From Mycolicibacterium lacusdiani (GTDB lineage: Bacteria; Actinomycetota; Actinomycetes; Mycobacteriales; Mycobacteriaceae), in the NCBI RefSeq assembly GCF_021916785.1, contig NZ_JAKCFC010000004.1:1-64000 (forward strand): a stretch of DNA of 64,000 nt, read 5' to 3'. Position numbers and translations under genes: made by a program. Under the pieces are notes generated by a model. That model was given only the letters and a program-made list of their open reading frames with translations. It had not been told where the DNA came from and did no database searches. Positions 27,254 to 36,038 of this stretch are shown here, piece after piece. How positions within the stretch are numbered: the first letter of the stretch is position 1; every line of letters begins with the position of its first letter.

Positions 27254-28281
27254 TTCGGCGTGCACCTACCCGTTGGCTGGCTGGTCACCTTGACCGTTCG
27301 AACCGGACCGCCGGGCTGGAGGCCGTTCAGGATCAGCGATATGTCGCACACGTAGAAGTTGAAGAAGTCGCCGTAGATCCCGCCGGACCTGCCGAGAATT
27401 CGAACGGCCTGGGGGAACTTCACCAGCAGGTCGTTGAGTTCGGCCTTCTGGTCGACCAGCGGCTGCTGGATGACGTCGAGGTAGTTGACCGTGTCCCGTA
27501 GTAGCGGCCGGTTGTCGGCCAGCAGATCGGAGATGGTGCCTGCGGCGTTGCTGATCTCGGCAACCCCTTCTGCGATCGGGTCGGCCCGGTTCTTCAGTCC
27601 CGTCACCAACTTCTCGAAGTTCTGAATCGTCTCGTCGAACTGCTGCTGGTGCTTGATGGTGGTGTCGAGCACGGTGTTGAGATTGCGCACCACCTCGCCG
27701 ATCGCCTGATCCCTGTCGGCGATGGCCGAGGTCAGCTGGGCGGTCTGGTCGAGGATGTCGTTGATGGTGCCGCCCTGGCCCTGGAAGATCGTGATGACCG
27801 ACTGGGCGATGTTGTTGACCTTGTCCGGATCCAGCGACCGGAACAGCGGGCGGAATCCGCCGATGAGGGCATCGAGATCCAGTGCGGGCTCGGTGCGCTC
27901 GATCGGGATGGTGCCGCCACCGGGCAGGCGGGTCTGATCGTCCCCGCGCTTGAGCTCGAGGTAGCGGTCACCAATCAGGTTGAGGTAGCGGACCGAGGCA
28001 GTGCTGCCCTGGAACAGCGGCAGGGTGCGGTCCACGTCGAAGTGCACCTCGACCCGGTCGCCGCCGGGAAGCAGCTCGACTTCGGAGACCTTGCCGACCT
28101 CCACGCCGGAGGCGCGGACGAACTGGCCGGGGCGCAGGCCGCTGGCGTTCTTGAAGACGGCCGTGTAGCCGGTGGTGCGGTCGAACCGCATCTGCCCGAA
28201 CACCACGATGATGAGCGCGGTGAACATGAGCAGCACCAGGGACATGGCGCCGAGCTTGATCGCTGTACCGGTGATTTTCAT
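27250..28281 (-). CDS. mce1B: Mce family protein Mce1B
   Basis: A 343-residue Mce protein, the shortest of the six. The anchor is at about 9-29 (GAMSLVLLMFTALIIVVFGQ) and the Mce domain has GLRPGQFVRASGVEVGKVSE. A helical stretch ends at about 310 in IYGDFFNFYVCDISLILNGL, a conserved Mce1B end. ATG 28281 overlaps the mce1A stop (ATGA), and its stop overlaps the mce1C start. Confidence 0.92.
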   Translation of the reverse strand: MKITGTAIKLGAMSLVLLMFTALIIVVFGQMRFDRTTGYTAVFKNASGLRPGQFVRASGVEVGKVSEVELLPGGDRVEVHFDVDRTLPLFQGSTASVRYLNLIGDRYLELKRGDDQTRLPGGGTIPIERTEPALDLDALIGGFRPLFRSLDPDKVNNIAQSVITIFQGQGGTINDILDQTAQLTSAIADRDQAIGEVVRNLNTVLDTTIKHQQQFDETIQNFEKLVTGLKNRADPIAEGVAEISNAAGTISDLLADNRPLLRDTVNYLDVIQQPLVDQKAELNDLLVKFPQAVRILGRSGGIYGDFFNFYVCDISLILNGLQPGGPVRTVKVTSQPTGRCTPK

Positions 28282-29510
28282 GGGTTGATCGTGTTCTCCC
28301 CGATCTGGCGACCCCAGACGTACTCGATCGCGATGGGCTGACCCAGTTCGAAGTGGTTGTAGGGCGCGATGCTGGCGCCGGTGTCCATCACCAGGTACGG
28401 CGCGGGCCACAGATCACGGGTCACGGGCTGCCAGCAGCCGGGGCGTCCCTCGGGTCCGCCGCTCGCGTTGACGCGAGGGAGGTTGTCGGGGAACACGTAC
28501 GGGTTCGCGGCACCGATGATCGAGGTGCGGGTGTTCAGCGAGTAGCCGTTGCCGCCGCCGAAGGCCGCGCGGGCCTTGGGCTCGACGTCGTGGAAGTTGC
28601 GGATCGTGCAGAACAGCGCGGGGCTGTACTCGTCGAGCAGTGCCGACGTCGGCAGCAGGTCCTGGATGCCGCGCTGCAGGTACGGTCCGCCGCGCTCGAA
28701 GACGTCGCCGCCGGTGTTGCCGAATCCGACCGCACCCATCAGCGCCTGGTCGAGGTTGCCGCGCTGCTCGTTGAGCGTCCGGGCGGTGGTCACCGCGTTC
28801 TCGAGGCCGTCGAACAGATCGGGTGAGGCATCGGCGTAGATGTCGGCGAAGCCGGTGAGTCCCTGGAAGTCGCGGCGCAACTGCGGCATCCGCGGGTTGA
28901 GGTCGGCGAGGAGTTCGTTGCCGGTCTCGATCGACTGTCCGAACCGGTCACCGAGACCGTCGAGCGCCTGGGCGGTCGCAGTCAGGGTCTGGTTGAGCTT
29001 GATCGGGTCGACCTGCTTGGTCACCTCGACCACGGTCTCGAAGAGGGTGTTGAACTCGGTGGTGACCGCCGAAGCGTCGATCGGCGTGGATCCGCTGACC
29101 CGCGCGGGGCTGGGATCCGACGGCGAGGAGAACGCGATGTACTTGTTGCCGAAGACGGTGCTCGCCTTGATCTCCGCGTCCACGTTGGACGGGATCAGGT
29201 TCACGAACTTCTTGTCGACGTCGAGCAGGACCTTGGCCTTGGCCTCGCCGCCCACGTCGACCGCCTCGACCTCGGTGACCCGGCCGATCTCGACGCCGTT
29301 GTAGGTGACCTTCGAGCCGGGGTCCATCGACAGGCCCGAGCGCGCCGAGATCATCGTCAGCCGTTCGGGATTGGCGAAGCCGCCGCGGAACTGCACCCAC
29401 ACCAGGCTGACGACGACTGCGGCAACGACCAGCAGCACCAGGCCGGCCATCTTGTACGGCGGCGTCCGCGGCTTGTTGACCGAGGACTCGATCTGATCAG
29501 GTCTGGTCAT
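28278..29510 (-). CDS. mce1A: Mce family protein Mce1A
   Basis: A 410-residue Mce protein with anchor at about 22-42 (MAGLVLLVVAAVVVSLVWV). The Mce domain has GLSMDPGSKVTYNGVEIGRV (about 65-84), and a helical needle follows. The C-terminal part carries two Cys (LFCTIRNF, PGCWQP) that could form a disulfide. First mce gene of the operon, 4 bp after yrbE1B. In M. tuberculosis, Mce1A is surface-exposed and linked to cell entry as well as fatty acid import; here only the importer role is inferred. Confidence 0.92.
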   Translation of the reverse strand: MTRPDQIESSVNKPRTPPYKMAGLVLLVVAAVVVSLVWVQFRGGFANPERLTMISARSGLSMDPGSKVTYNGVEIGRVTEVEAVDVGGEAKAKVLLDVDKKFVNLIPSNVDAEIKASTVFGNKYIAFSSPSDPSPARVSGSTPIDASAVTTEFNTLFETVVEVTKQVDPIKLNQTLTATAQALDGLGDRFGQSIETGNELLADLNPRMPQLRRDFQGLTGFADIYADASPDLFDGLENAVTTARTLNEQRGNLDQALMGAVGFGNTGGDVFERGGPYLQRGIQDLLPTSALLDEYSPALFCTIRNFHDVEPKARAAFGGGNGYSLNTRTSIIGAANPYVFPDNLPRVNASGGPEGRPGCWQPVTRDLWPAPYLVMDTGASIAPYNHFELGQPIAIEYVWGRQIGENTINP

Positions 29511-29514
29511 GTCG

Positions 29515-30384
29515 CTACACCGTGAGGTTGAAGTTGGCGTCGGTGCCGTACAGCGCCAACGATGCGAACAGGACGACGAGGACGATCGCGATCAGGGAGG
29601 CGCGCATCGAGCGGCCGACGGCCTCGCCGACGCCGACCGGGCCGCCGCTGGCGTAGAAGCCGTAGTAGCAGTGGTTGAGCATCACGATGACCGAGATGAT
29701 GATCGCTTGCACGAACGACCAGGCGACGTCGTCTGGTCGTAGGAACGTTCGGAAGTAGTGCTCGTAGGTTCCGGTCGACTGTCCGTAGAACAGCGTCGTG
29801 GTCACCTGCGCCGACAGGAACGACATGATGATCGCCATCGCGTACAGCGGGATGATCACGACGAAGCCGGCCATGATGCGCGTCGACACCAGGTAGCTGA
29901 TCGACTTGATGCCCATGACCTCGAGCGCGTCGATCTCCTCGCTGATGCGCATGGCGCCGAGCTCGGCGGTCGCGCCGGCGCCGACGGTCGCAGCCAATGC
30001 CTGGCCCGCGACGACCGGTGCGGCGATGCGGACGTTCACCAGCGCGGCGAAGAAGCCGGTGAAGGCCTCGACGCCGATGTTGCCCAGCGATGCGAAGCCC
30101 TGGATGGCGATCAGCGAGCCGCCCGAGAGGGTGACGAAGCCGACGATGGCGACGGTGCCACCGATGACGGCCATCGCGCCGGTGCCCATGCCGATCTCGG
30201 CGATGAGCCGCAGCATCTCCTTGCGGTAGTAGCGCACCGCGTGGCCGATGGATCCGACGGCGGTGACGATGAACCACGCGACGTGGCCGACGCTGTCCAG
30301 GCCACGGGCGGGCGCACTGGCGAGCTTCGTGGCCCGCGGGATCGCTCTCGGGAAGCGCTGCCGCAGGACTGCTGATGTTGACAC
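29515..30384 (-). CDS. yrbE1B: MlaE-type ABC permease YrbE1B
   Basis: A 289-residue permease of the MlaE/YrbE family. A cytoplasmic interfacial helix is followed by five or six membrane spans. The family motif for contact with the ATPase is ATVGAGATAELGAMRISEEI, followed by IDALEVMGIKSISYLVSTRI. With YrbE1A it forms the permease dimer that carries the Mce hexamer. The ATPase (MceG/Mkl) is encoded elsewhere, as usual. Its start is 1 bp from the yrbE1A stop. Confidence 0.93.
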   Translation of the reverse strand: MSTSAVLRQRFPRAIPRATKLASAPARGLDSVGHVAWFIVTAVGSIGHAVRYYRKEMLRLIAEIGMGTGAMAVIGGTVAIVGFVTLSGGSLIAIQGFASLGNIGVEAFTGFFAALVNVRIAAPVVAGQALAATVGAGATAELGAMRISEEIDALEVMGIKSISYLVSTRIMAGFVVIIPLYAMAIIMSFLSAQVTTTLFYGQSTGTYEHYFRTFLRPDDVAWSFVQAIIISVIVMLNHCYYGFYASGGPVGVGEAVGRSMRASLIAIVLVVLFASLALYGTDANFNLTV

Positions 30385-30385
30385 G

Positions 30386-31186
30386 TCAGCCCCCCGTTCC
30401 GAATCGGACGCCGATGGTGGTCAGGACCACGTTCACGGCGAAGAGGGCGATGACGCAGAGGACCAGCGTCTCGTTGACCGCGGTACCCACGCCCTTGGCG
30501 CCACCGGACACCGTCAGGCCGCGATAACAGCCGACGAGGCCGGCTATGAGCCCGAAGGTCAGGGCCTTGACGACGGAGATGAGGACCTCGGGTAGGCCGG
30601 TGACCAACGTCAGCGTCGAGACGTAGGCGCCGGCCGAGATGTTCTGTATGTAGACGCCGAAGACGAAGCCGCCGACGAGACCGATCGTGATGACGGCGCC
30701 GTTGAGGAGGAAGGCGACGAACGTCGAGGCCAGCACGCGCGGGACGACCAGACGCTGGATCGGGTCGATGCCGAGCACCTCAAGGGCGTCGATCTCCTCG
30801 CGGATGGTGCGCGCGCCGATGTCAGCGCAGATGGCGGTCGATCCGGCGCCCGCGACGACGAGCACGGTTACCAGCGGACCGAGCTGGGTAACCGCTCCGA
30901 GTGCTGCACCGGCGCCCGAGATGTCGGCGGCACCGAACTCGGCGAGCAGGATGTTGAGCGTGAAGATGATGAGAACCGTGAGCGGGATGGCGACCGCGAT
31001 GGTGGGCAGGAACGCCACCGTCATCAGGAACCAGCCCTGCAGGATGAACTCGCGCCACTGGAATGGTCCGCGGAACGTGGCCTTGGCGGTCAGCACGCAC
31101 ATCTTGACGAAGCCGCCGACAGCGGTCAGTCCTGGCCTGACCTGGTCGCGGACGTAACCGACCAGGCCCGGTGACGACGCCGTCAC
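30386..31186 (-). CDS. yrbE1A: MlaE-type ABC permease YrbE1A
   Basis: A 266-residue permease. Membrane spans at about 50-80, 90-115, 150-185, 195-225 and 240-262. The MlaE signature is STAICADIGARTIREEI, followed by DALEVLGIDPIQRLVVPRVL, matching its partner YrbE1B. It is the first gene of the yrbE1A-mce1F run. The gap of 221 bp to fadD5 is the widest in the locus and holds a palindromic site, so an internal promoter is likely here. Confidence 0.93.
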   Translation of the reverse strand: MTASSPGLVGYVRDQVRPGLTAVGGFVKMCVLTAKATFRGPFQWREFILQGWFLMTVAFLPTIAVAIPLTVLIIFTLNILLAEFGAADISGAGAALGAVTQLGPLVTVLVVAGAGSTAICADIGARTIREEIDALEVLGIDPIQRLVVPRVLASTFVAFLLNGAVITIGLVGGFVFGVYIQNISAGAYVSTLTLVTGLPEVLISVVKALTFGLIAGLVGCYRGLTVSGGAKGVGTAVNETLVLCVIALFAVNVVLTTIGVRFGTGG

Positions 31187-31297
31187 GAATGGGCCTTCAA
31201 CGCTGCGTCAACGCAGCCGTGGCCGCTGCGGCGGACCGATGCAACCCGTCGCACTCGCCCTCCTCGTTCCTGCCCCGAACCTGTGATCGCCCTCTCC

Positions 31298-31333
31298 CTA
31301 CTGGTTGGTAGTAAGGCGGACCACAGGAGAGTA
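31298..31333 (-). promoter_or_regulatory. TetR-like operator and putative promoter before yrbE1A
   Basis: In the fadD5-yrbE1A gap, CTACTGGTTGGTAG (31298-31311) lies within TACT/AGTA arms (31299-31313, 7-bp spacer). A -10-like TACTCT on the minus strand (31328-31333) would start transcription near 31321, so the palindrome would sit just downstream of the start, a repression position. The core ACTGGTTGG also occurs in the palindrome before the TetR gene (38674-38689). No clear -35. Confidence 0.45.
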
Positions 31334-31407
31334 CCCGATGCCGGAGTGGCGTCGCACCGCATCGGCAAACTTGAGATTCGTGCGCTCGGCAAACTCATCG
31401 TCACAGG

Positions 31408-33114
31408 TCAGCCCTTCGGGCTCGTCATCGAATGCGTTGACGCGCTTGTACTTTCGCTGGCGTCAATGGAATCGGCCGCCCCCAAGCGCGTCCTGAGTTC
31501 GGTCTTCAATACTTTGCCAGCGGGGTTGCGAGGCAGCGCCTCGACCACCTCGACGGCCTTGGGGTGCTTGTAGCGGGCCAGCCGCTCGGTGAGGAAGTCG
31601 TCGAGATCCGCCACCGTCAGCTCCATGGGTGCGGTCGCACCGAGCGCGACGACGGCCACCGGGATCTCGCCCCAGCGTTCGTCGGGACGGCCGATCACGG
31701 CCACCTCGGCGATCGCCGGATGGGCGGCCAGGACGTTCTCGACCTCGGCGCAGTAGATGTTCTCGCCGCCGGAGATGATCATGTCCTTCTTGCGGTCGAC
31801 GACCCAGATGTAGCCCTCGTCGTCACGGCGCACCAGGTCGCCGGAGTGGAACCAGCCGCCGTGGAACGCCTCTGCCGTCGCCTCGGGGTTGTTCCAGTAG
31901 CCGGCCATCAACGTCGGTGCGCGGTAGACGATCTCGCCGACCTCGCCATCGGGCACGTCGTTCATGTCCTCGTCGACGACCCTGGCCGCGACGGTCGGGA
32001 TCACCCGGCCGACCGAACCGAGCTTGCGGATGGCGTCGTCGCTCAGCAACATGCACGTCACCGGCGACATCTCCGTCTGACCGAACGCGGCAAAGATCTC
32101 CGCACCCGGGAACGTGGCCGCCATGTCGCGCAGCAGCGTGTCCGACGCGGGGGCCGCGCCCCACGACAGAGCGCGCAGCCGTAGGTTCCGCGGGTGCGCC
32201 TTCTGCGCCGCACAGACGGCCTGCCATTGGGCGGGCACCAGGAAGATCGCGGTGACCTTCTCGGCCTCGAGGACGCCGAGCAGGCCGTCGGGGTCGAACG
32301 CTCCGAGTGGATACAGCACCGTCGGCCTGCCGAGAGTGAGGCCGCTGATCATGTTGCCGATGCCTGCGATGTGGAAGAGCGGGACGCCGACGAAGCCGAC
32401 GTCGTTGTTGAGGTCCGCGCCGATCGTGAAGAGGCTGCTCGCGCCTTGGACGGCGATGTTGGTGTGCGTGAGGACGGCGCCCTTGGGCCGTCCCGTGGTC
32501 CCGGACGTGTACATGATCAGTGCGGGTGAATCGTTGGGGACGTCGACCGGTTCAGGCGGTGGCCCGTCCTCGGCGATCAGCTCGTCGTACCCGAGCACCC
32601 CGTCGTCGGTCGCGCCGCCCGCGACGATCACCGTGGCCAGCGTGGAGTCGAGGTCGCGCACCGCGGTCGCGACGCCTGCCAGGACGGACTCCGTGATGAC
32701 GATCCGCGCCTCGCAGTCACCGACCAGGTAGGCGATCTCGGGCGGGGTCATCCGGAAGTTGACAGGGACGGCGATGGCGCCGAGCAGGTTCGCCGCCAGG
32801 AAGGACTCGACGTACTCGGTGCGGTTGAGCATGAGGATCAGTACGCGATCGCCGAACCCTATGCCGCGTCGGCTGAGGGCGCCTGCCAGGGCGGTGACCC
32901 GCCGGTCGAGTTCGGCCCAGGTGGTGGTGCGGCCGAGGAAGCGCAGCGCAGTGTCGTCGGGCTGCATCAATGCGTGGCGGGCAAGCTGGTTCATCCAGTT
33001 GTGCCTGCGAGCCAGGTACGGCTGTGCGACGGCCTGACCGGAGGCCGAAGGTGGTGAAGACGCTGGCGAGGCCGTCAACTGTGGGCCGCTCCCTGTCGCT
33101 GGTTCGGGTTGCAC
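31408..33114 (-). CDS. fadD5: Long-chain fatty-acid-CoA ligase FadD5
   Basis: A 568-residue adenylate-forming ligase. The P-loop is IMYTSGTTGRPKGAVL (about 205-220), the A5 motif is AAFGQTEMS, A7 is WFHSGDLVRRDDEGYIWVVD and the C-terminal catalytic segment is PRNPAGKVLKTELR with the adenylation lysine. Acting at the head of the mce1 locus, it probably activates imported or recycled fatty acids. The N-terminal 35 residues are disordered. GTG start at 33114; the frame shows no better start. Divergent from mce1R with 78-105 bp between them. Confidence 0.92.
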   Translation of the reverse strand: MQPEPATGSGPQLTASPASSPPSASGQAVAQPYLARRHNWMNQLARHALMQPDDTALRFLGRTTTWAELDRRVTALAGALSRRGIGFGDRVLILMLNRTEYVESFLAANLLGAIAVPVNFRMTPPEIAYLVGDCEARIVITESVLAGVATAVRDLDSTLATVIVAGGATDDGVLGYDELIAEDGPPPEPVDVPNDSPALIMYTSGTTGRPKGAVLTHTNIAVQGASSLFTIGADLNNDVGFVGVPLFHIAGIGNMISGLTLGRPTVLYPLGAFDPDGLLGVLEAEKVTAIFLVPAQWQAVCAAQKAHPRNLRLRALSWGAAPASDTLLRDMAATFPGAEIFAAFGQTEMSPVTCMLLSDDAIRKLGSVGRVIPTVAARVVDEDMNDVPDGEVGEIVYRAPTLMAGYWNNPEATAEAFHGGWFHSGDLVRRDDEGYIWVVDRKKDMIISGGENIYCAEVENVLAAHPAIAEVAVIGRPDERWGEIPVAVVALGATAPMELTVADLDDFLTERLARYKHPKAVEVVEALPRNPAGKVLKTELRTRLGAADSIDASESTSASTHSMTSPKG

Positions 33115-33124
33115 GTCGCTGATA

Positions 33125-33134
33125 TTTGATCAAA
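33125..33134. promoter_or_regulatory. Candidate Mce1R operator in the fadD5-mce1R gap
   Basis: TTTGATCAAA is a perfect 10-bp palindrome 11 bp from the fadD5 start, in the space shared by the divergent fadD5 and mce1R genes. FadR-type GntR regulators bind short palindromes in such gaps, and Mce1R is known to repress the mce1 operon and itself. The assignment of this particular site is inference; no clear promoter hexamers flank it. Confidence 0.4.
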
Positions 33135-33192
33135 CATGATGTTGTCCGGGTCACACTAAGGTCTCGACCGCGGCGTAACAACCCCGTCACGG

Positions 33193-33924
33193 GTGGGCGG
33201 CCCGACCGACGGCATCGAGATGGAGCGCGCCGTGAAGGCATCGACCGCAGTGCGACCGGCGAAGTCACGTTCGGTGCGTCGCGAGCAGCTGTCCGACGAG
33301 GTCGCCTCCCATCTGCGCGCGGGCATCATGTCGGGTGCGCTGCGCCCCGGCACGTTCATTCGCCTGGACGAGACGGCCGCCGAACTGGGCGTCAGCATCA
33401 CCCCGGTGCGCGAGGCGCTGCGCACGCTGCGCGGCGAGGGCATGGTGCAGCTCGAACCCCACCGCGGCCACGTCGTGTCGCCGTTCAGCCGGGGTGACAT
33501 CGAGGATCTGTTCTGGCTGCAGGCGACGATCGCCACGCAGCTGGTGCGCTCGGCGGCCGAACGCATCACGGACGCGGAGATCGACGAACTCGAGCGGCTC
33601 GCCGACGAGGTGGCCGCCGCGATCGAGAACCAGGACGTCGAGGCGCTCGCGAGCGCGGAGTTCGCGTTTCGGCGGGCGGTGAACCTGGCGGCGGGCCGAA
33701 CCAAACTCGCCTGGTTCCTGCTGCACGCGACGCGGTACCTGCCGTCGCGCATCTACGCCGACGATCGGCAGTGGGGCAAGGTCGCCATGGCCAACCATCG
33801 ACAGCTGATCGCCGCACTGCGCCGGCGCGACGCCGCGGCGGCCGTCCAGCTCACCCGCGATCAATTCACCGACGGCGCACGGCGTCTCACCGCGCGCCTC
33901 GACGAGCTGGGGCTCTGGATCTGA
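33193..33924 (+). CDS. mce1R: GntR-family (FadR-type) regulator Mce1R
   Basis: A 243-residue regulator. The N-terminal winged helix (about 28-95) has LSDEVASHLRAGIMSGALRP and ELGVSITPVREALRTLRGEG, the GntR recognition helix. The C-terminal FCD domain (about 105-235) is all-helical, with metal-ligand candidates in AFRRAVNLAAG and ANHRQLIAAL. Known role of the orthologue: repressor of the mce1 operon, responsive to fatty acyl ligands. The start is uncertain: GTG 33193, ATG 33220 or GTG 33232. It is convergent with the START-like gene 4 bp away. Confidence 0.9.
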   Translation: MGGPTDGIEMERAVKASTAVRPAKSRSVRREQLSDEVASHLRAGIMSGALRPGTFIRLDETAAELGVSITPVREALRTLRGEGMVQLEPHRGHVVSPFSRGDIEDLFWLQATIATQLVRSAAERITDAEIDELERLADEVAAAIENQDVEALASAEFAFRRAVNLAAGRTKLAWFLLHATRYLPSRIYADDRQWGKVAMANHRQLIAALRRRDAAAAVQLTRDQFTDGARRLTARLDELGLWI

Positions 33925-33927
33925 CCG

Positions 33928-34368
33928 TCAGCCGGCGGCGAGCTGCTCCGCGCGGGCCTTCAAGTTGCCTGCCAGGTGGTCGAGTGCGTCGTTGACGACC
34001 TTCTTCACCATCATCGCGGGCACCGGCATCGTGGTCTCGACGTCCATGTCGACGGTGAGGAGCGTCGTTGGCCCCATCTCGACGACAGAGAACAGCTGCT
34101 CCTGCTTGGCGAAGTGCTCGCCCTGCTGCATGACCGTCTGGATCTGGTTGGGTCCCGGGTAGTAGACGGCCTGGATGTACATGCCGTCCATGCCTTGCAC
34201 GGAGGTGTCCAGACGCAGCTGGCTGGGCCTGCCGTCGTCGTAGCGGGCCAGGATCCAGCAGCCCTTGATCTCTTCGTTCCACTGGGAGTAGGCCTCGAAG
34301 TCGGCGACGATCGCCATGATCGTCTCGGCCGACGCCGACACCTCGACGGTCTTGCTCACGATGGGCAT
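33928..34368 (-). CDS. SRPBCC family protein (Rv0164/TB18.5-like)
   Basis: A 146-residue START-like protein. It opens with the family strand VSKTVEVSASAETIMAIVAD, followed by FEAYSQWNEEIKG, and closes with a long helix (VKKVVNDALDHLAGNLKARA). The position next to mce1R and the sequence character match the mycobacterial TB18.5 protein. It probably binds a hydrophobic ligand; no enzyme residues are evident. ATG 34368 fits the family start, and the upstream frame would overlap the divergent dehydrogenase. Confidence 0.85.
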   Translation of the reverse strand: MPIVSKTVEVSASAETIMAIVADFEAYSQWNEEIKGCWILARYDDGRPSQLRLDTSVQGMDGMYIQAVYYPGPNQIQTVMQQGEHFAKQEQLFSVVEMGPTTLLTVDMDVETTMPVPAMMVKKVVNDALDHLAGNLKARAEQLAAG

Positions 34369-34404
34369 CCGGCGAGCATATCGGCGCGTGCCACGATGAC
34401 TCCG

Positions 34405-35370
34405 ATGAGCACACGCATCCGGGTCGCCGTCCTCGACGACTACCAGGACGTCGCCCTGAGCATGGCCGACTGGACGCCGGTCACGACGCGCGCCGACGTC
34501 ACCGTCTTCACCGACCACGTCGCCGACGCAGGAGGACTCGTCGACAGGCTGGCCCCGTTCGACGTGGTGATGGTCATGCGCGAACGAACTCCGTTGCCGC
34601 GCAACGTCCTCGAGCGTCTTCCCCGGCTGCGGATGATCGCCTCGACCGGTCCGTTCAACGCGTCGATCGACATGGCCGCCGCCGAGGAACTAGGCATTCG
34701 CGTCGGCACCACCGGTGGATCGGTGGCATCGACGGTGGAGCTGACCTGGGCGCTGATCCTGGCGACGTCCCGGCACCTGGTCGCCGAACGGCAGGCCGTG
34801 GCCGAGGGACTCTGGCAGACCGCGGTCGGACGCGAATTGGACCGCCGGGTGCTCGGCGTACTGGGGTTGGGCCGCATCGGGACGCGGGTGGCGCGGATCG
34901 GCGCGGCGTTCGGCATGGACGTGGTGGCGTGGAGTCAGAATCTGACGCCGGAGGCGGCCCGGGCGGAAGGCGTCCGCTACCTGCCGCGCGACGAGTTCTT
35001 CGCCTCGGCCGACGTGCTGACCGTGCACCTCAAGTTGAGCGAGCGCACGCGCGGACTTATCGGCGCCGAGGAGCTGGAGGCGATGAAACCGACTGCGCTG
35101 CTGATCAACACCTCGCGCGGGCCGATCGTCGACGAGGGCGCGCTGGTCTCCGCACTGCGTTCGGGATCGATCGCGGGCGCAGGCCTGGACGTCTTCGACA
35201 CTGAACCGCTGCCGGCCGATCATCCGCTGCGCACGATGCCCAACGTCACGGCGACCCCGCACATCGGCTACGTGGCCGACCGGCCGTACGAGATCTTCTT
35301 CGGGGATGCCGTCACGGCGATCTCGGCGTGGTTGGACGGCGACTCATCGCTCGCCGATCGACTGTCGTGA
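34405..35370 (+). CDS. D-2-hydroxyacid dehydrogenase family protein
   Basis: A 321-residue dehydrogenase. The N-terminal catalytic domain has RIRVAVLDDYQDVA and MIASTGPFNASID. The Rossmann motif is VLGLGRIGTRVARIGAAFGM (about 152-171). Catalytic residues follow: Arg in LINTSRGPIVDEGAL (about 232-246), Glu in DVFDTEPLPADHPL and His in TPHIGYV (about 285). NAD(P)-dependent reduction of a 2-keto acid is expected; substrate unknown. ATG 34396 three codons upstream is an alternative start. The gap after it (35371-35562) shows no gene. Confidence 0.9.
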   Translation: MSTRIRVAVLDDYQDVALSMADWTPVTTRADVTVFTDHVADAGGLVDRLAPFDVVMVMRERTPLPRNVLERLPRLRMIASTGPFNASIDMAAAEELGIRVGTTGGSVASTVELTWALILATSRHLVAERQAVAEGLWQTAVGRELDRRVLGVLGLGRIGTRVARIGAAFGMDVVAWSQNLTPEAARAEGVRYLPRDEFFASADVLTVHLKLSERTRGLIGAEELEAMKPTALLINTSRGPIVDEGALVSALRSGSIAGAGLDVFDTEPLPADHPLRTMPNVTATPHIGYVADRPYEIFFGDAVTAISAWLDGDSSLADRLS

Positions 35371-35562
35371 AAGCCGCCCAGTCACATCGGTAACGCCAGT
35401 CACTGGCCGAGGCGCGGCAACCGATCGGCGGTTGTCCCATCTGGTCAGCGAATTGCCGATGGCGAGAACAGGGTTCGGGCACTAATTCGCTCGTCAGGTG
35501 GAACATCGCGCGGTCGAGTGGGCCGACGCTTGCGGTGACTCATGTGGCAGATGTGACCAGCG

Positions 35563-36009
35563 TCAGTCGACCACGGCCCCAGCCAACACGGCCCGGATCG
35601 CGTCCGGGATGGGGACGGGACGTCGGGTGGTCCGGTCGACGTAGACGTGCACCCAGTGACCCACCGCGGCAACGGGTGCGGCGTCGGTGTCGGGCGCGAA
35701 GACCGACAGCCGGTAGGTGACGCTGCTCGTCCCGAGCCTGGTGACGGCCAGCCCCACGACGAGCGGATCGGGGAAGGCCAGTTCGGCGAAGTACCGGCAA
35801 CCTGATTCGGCGACGACGCCCAGCCACGGCGCGGTTACGGGGTCGACGTCGGCGCTGGTGTTGATCCACGCGTTGATCGCGGTGTCGAACAGCTCGTAGT
35901 AGACCGCGTTGTTGAGATGGCCGAACATGTCGTTGTCCTTCCACCGGGTGAGGACGGGCCAGTGCACCGGGAAGTCCCGGCTGGTCAGTGATCTTTCATC
36001 GACGGCCAT
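35563..36009 (-). CDS. Hotdog-fold acyl-CoA thioesterase (Rv0163-like)
   Basis: A 148-residue hotdog protein of the 4-hydroxybenzoyl-CoA thioesterase/YbgC type. TRWKDNDMFGHLNNAVYYEL (about 21-40) holds the catalytic Asp and the HLNN stretch, followed by FDTAINAWI. A beta-sheet region ends in HWVHVYVDRTTRRPVPIP. It would hydrolyse an acyl-CoA; chain length is not evident. It is divergent from adhE1 with only 29 bp between the starts, as in the M. tuberculosis Rv0162c/Rv0163 pair. Confidence 0.88.
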   Translation of the reverse strand: MAVDERSLTSRDFPVHWPVLTRWKDNDMFGHLNNAVYYELFDTAINAWINTSADVDPVTAPWLGVVAESGCRYFAELAFPDPLVVGLAVTRLGTSSVTYRLSVFAPDTDAAPVAAVGHWVHVYVDRTTRRPVPIPDAIRAVLAGAVVD

Positions 36010-36038
36010 TCCGCCAGTCTTTCAGGCAGGCTGGTGGC

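Noticed and set aside
35371..35562. Possible remnant gene or control region between the hydroxyacid dehydrogenase and thioesterase genes
   Set aside because: No frame with recognisable residues and no clear palindrome or promoter; left as unassigned.
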